Below are positions 5,632-6,905 of a DNA stretch of 6,905 bases, piece after piece. Source of the DNA: Candidatus Cloacimonadota bacterium. Lineage in GTDB: Bacteria; Cloacimonadota; Cloacimonadia; JGIOTU-2; B8-G9. Each line of letters begins with the position of its first letter. The stretch's first letter is position 1. Under the pieces are notes generated by a model. It had not been told where the DNA came from, did no database searches, and saw nothing but the letters and a program-made list of their open reading frames with translations. The stretch spans positions 1 to 6,905 of the forward strand of contig QMNM01000078.1 in NCBI GenBank assembly GCA_003647765.1. The letters run 5' to 3'. The position numbers and the translations under genes were made by a program.

Positions 5632-5653
5632 ATGAGTAACCAAGGAAACTAAT

Positions 5654-6268
5654 ATGAAAAAACAAAAAATACTAATCATCGTTGATTACCAAAATGACTT
5701 CGTTGACCCTAGAGGCGCACTTACAGTTCCAAATGCCAATGCAATTGTTAATAATATTCAAACTAAAATAGATAGTGATGAATATACATCTACAATTTTT
5801 ACATTTGATACTCACACCAAAAAAGTTTATGAGACTTCTGATGAATCTAAAATATTTCCAATTCACTGCGAATTTAATACTAAGGGTTGGAATTTCTTCA
5901 AAATCAAACCACAATCTATTAAATGGACTAAATTCATAAAGGGTAGAAAAGAACCTTTTGAAATGTATCAATCCGATAATGAATATTTTTTCACTAAAGA
6001 TGTATTTAATATTTGGGATGGTAATACTACTTACCCTAAATGGTTTGAGGGAACTTTCCCTAAAGATGAATATGAGATTGATATTGTTGGTGTTGCCACT
6101 AACTATTGTGTCTTTATGAATGTTATGGGTATGGTAGAAAGAGGTTATACTGTAAATATAATTCAAGATTGTGTTGAAGGTATTAAAGCCTTTCCAGATG
6201 GTTCGATTGATGAGAGCTATGAAAAAAACATTACTGTTATGAAAAACAGAGGTGTAAACTTTATCTAA
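5654..6268 (+). CDS. Nicotinamidase-like cysteine hydrolase (isochorismatase superfamily)
   Basis: A 204-aa protein with the full catalytic layout of nicotinamidase (PncA), which converts nicotinamide to nicotinate for NAD salvage through the Preiss-Handler route. The catalytic triad is D11 (VDYQNDF), K115 (FTKDVFNIWDGN) and C152 (GVATNYCV). The metal-site pattern D52-x-H54 (FDTH), an acidic residue at E60 or E64, and H71 (FPIHC) closely follows characterised nicotinamidases. Isochorismatases without the metal site lack this D-x-H/H pattern, so nicotinamidase is favoured. Other amidases of the superfamily cannot be excluded. Length is typical. The start has AAGGA at 5642-5646. It is first in an operon with two small genes, behind a promoter and two inverted repeats, so it may be regulated. 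A long antisense ORF over the same DNA is a shadow. Confidence 0.85.
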   Translation: MKKQKILIIVDYQNDFVDPRGALTVPNANAIVNNIQTKIDSDEYTSTIFTFDTHTKKVYETSDESKIFPIHCEFNTKGWNFFKIKPQSIKWTKFIKGRKEPFEMYQSDNEYFFTKDVFNIWDGNTTYPKWFEGTFPKDEYEIDIVGVATNYCVFMNVMGMVERGYTVNIIQDCVEGIKAFPDGSIDESYEKNITVMKNRGVNFI

Positions 6269-6277
6269 GGAGCTGTT

Positions 6278-6523
6278 ATGATTAAGAAACAAGATGTGAA
6301 ATCTTTTAAGAAGATTGTTAAGAAAGTTAAAGCTGGTTATGAAGATTACAACCAGACTAAGAGAGGAACTAATGCATGTTATTTCACTTTTAGAAATATT
6401 ATAGATATTGAGAAAAAGAAAGGTAAGTTATTTGTAACTGTTCTGGAAATGGATGATACGATGTATGATTCACCCGGTTCATCTGCAACCTTTAACTCAG
6501 CATCTTTTGAAATGGAGGCTTAA
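6278..6523 (+). CDS. Small hypothetical protein, 81 aa
   Basis: An 81-aa soluble protein that I do not recognise. The N-terminal third is very lysine-rich and probably helical (KKQDVKSFKKIVKKVKAGYE). The remainder alternates polar and hydrophobic residues as in a small beta sheet (KLFVTVLEMDD) and ends with a Ser/Ala-rich, acidic tail. The AAGGAG site at 6267-6272 overlaps the stop of the nicotinamidase-like gene and is 5 nt from the ATG, and the next gene starts 1 nt after its stop. The three are thus one operon. The basic N-terminus could bind nucleic acid, but nothing specific shows this. Confidence 0.75.
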   Translation: MIKKQDVKSFKKIVKKVKAGYEDYNQTKRGTNACYFTFRNIIDIEKKKGKLFVTVLEMDDTMYDSPGSSATFNSASFEMEA

Positions 6524-6524
6524 T

Positions 6525-6761
6525 ATGGAAATAGATATGGAAGTAATAGCAAAAATTACGCCAGATGATATTAATGAGATTGTTAGAGAATACCTAGAGA
6601 AAAAAGGCTTTACAGTTTCAGAGATTAAGCCGATAGTCGGAACAAGGACTGTTGGACACCAAATGAATGAGTATGAAGAAACTTACTTTAGTGGTATAGA
6701 AGCTAAAGTAAAAGTAAGACCAGTTGAAAGACAAGGTTGTTCAGACCAATTAAGACAGTAG
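6525..6761 (+). CDS. Small hypothetical protein, 78 aa
   Basis: The start is placed at ATG 6525, because GGAGG at 6514-6518 lies 6 nt upstream and the preceding stop is at 6521-6523. The same frame is open further upstream to an ATG at 6453, but that start would run through the previous gene and has no binding site. The product begins with an acidic beta/helix segment (EVIAKITPDDINEIVREYLE), then KKGFTVSEIKPIVG, and a second beta-rich part (YFSGIEAKVKVRP), a compact alpha/beta layout. The style is familiar from small phage proteins, but I cannot name a family or function. It is the last gene of the nicotinamidase operon; a new promoter starts 11 nt after its stop. Confidence 0.75.
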   Translation: MEIDMEVIAKITPDDINEIVREYLEKKGFTVSEIKPIVGTRTVGHQMNEYEETYFSGIEAKVKVRPVERQGCSDQLRQ

Positions 6762-6771
6762 TTAAATAAAG

Positions 6772-6794
6772 TTTAAGGAAGCTTTTGGTATAAT
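6772..6794 (+). promoter_or_regulatory. Promoter TTTAAG-N11-TATAAT with TTTTG -16 element
   Basis: TTTAAG at 6772-6777 and TATAAT at 6789-6794 are again 11 bases apart. Between them CTTTTGG supplies the T-rich TTTTG-N-TATAAT pattern described for Campylobacter vegetative promoters, which is also an extended -10. It drives the gene starting at 6812, whose leader would be about ten bases long. This is the best match of the three. Confidence 0.78.
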
Positions 6795-6811
6795 GAGACC
6801 ATAGGATAGAT

Positions 6812-6905
6812 ATGCAACTTAAACTTTATGATTACTTCTTAATATTAGGACTTGTAGGAACTACTTCATACATCTTCTTGTTTATGTGGATGCCAGTAAT
6901 GAATG
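6812..6905 (+). CDS. N-terminus of a membrane protein (partial)
   Basis: ATG 6812 follows AGGATA at 6803-6808 and a strong promoter at 6772. The 31 codons before the window ends encode a polar start (MQLKLYDY) and then a long hydrophobic segment (FLILGLVGTTSYIFLFMWMP), consistent with an N-terminal membrane anchor or the first of several TMs. The rest lies outside the window, so no function can be given. Confidence 0.65.
   Translation, partial: MQLKLYDYFLILGLVGTTSYIFLFMWMPVMN

Noticed and set aside
5672-6292. 206-aa - strand ORF opposite the nicotinamidase-like gene
   Set aside because: The + strand frame has intact catalytic motifs and a ribosome binding site. The antisense product is low-complexity, rich in I, F and N, as expected of a shadow frame in AT-rich DNA.
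1-6905. CRISPR array, insertion sequence or attachment-site repeats
   Set aside because: I saw no regularly spaced repeats, no transposase-like protein and no long direct repeats; only short inverted repeats and promoter motifs recur.

Overview
The window looks like part of a tailed-phage genome (or a phage-derived element) infecting a member of the Campylobacterota. It is AT-rich and packed with short, tightly spaced genes. Most have strong AAGGA-type ribosome binding sites and no recognisable cellular homologue. There is a phage-style tRNA gene and one large RNA-repair enzyme. The host suggestion rests on two things. Three + strand promoters share the spacing TTTAAG-N11-TATAAT/TACAAT, one with TTTTG just before the -10, as in the vegetative promoter pattern described for Campylobacter jejuni. 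One predicted signal peptide also ends in ILFG-YD, a style common in that group. No virion, terminase or replication gene is visible, so 'phage' is an inference.

Layout. (1) 1-3613, + strand: the tail of an upstream gene, a three-TM membrane protein, a 69-aa hypothetical protein, and a 906-aa trifunctional RNA end-healing and sealing enzyme (Pnkp type: 5' kinase, metallophosphatase, ligase), with gaps of only 2-9 nt. (2) 3620-4657, + strand: a promoter, a second three-TM membrane protein that looks frame-disrupted near its 3' end, a 52-aa ORF, another promoter and two tiny ORFs, the first holding a possible -1 frameshift. (3) 4692-4816: a GC-rich stem-loop and a complete tRNA-Leu(GAG) with encoded CCA. 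(4) 4819-5498, - strand: two overlapping genes for a single-TM protein and a secreted protein, each with two cysteines in its extracytoplasmic part. (5) 5499-5653: a divergent intergenic region with a promoter and two perfect inverted repeats. (6) 5654-6761, + strand: a nicotinamidase-like cysteine hydrolase and two small hypothetical proteins in an operon. (7) 6772-6905: a third promoter and the start of a membrane protein cut by the window end.

Functional reading. Pnkp-type repair and a phage tRNA fit countering host anticodon nucleases. A nicotinamidase fits restoring NAD during infection, when host defences may deplete it. Together they suggest an accessory region that protects host RNA and cofactor pools. 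The enzyme assignments come from clear motifs. The anti-defence role is inference.
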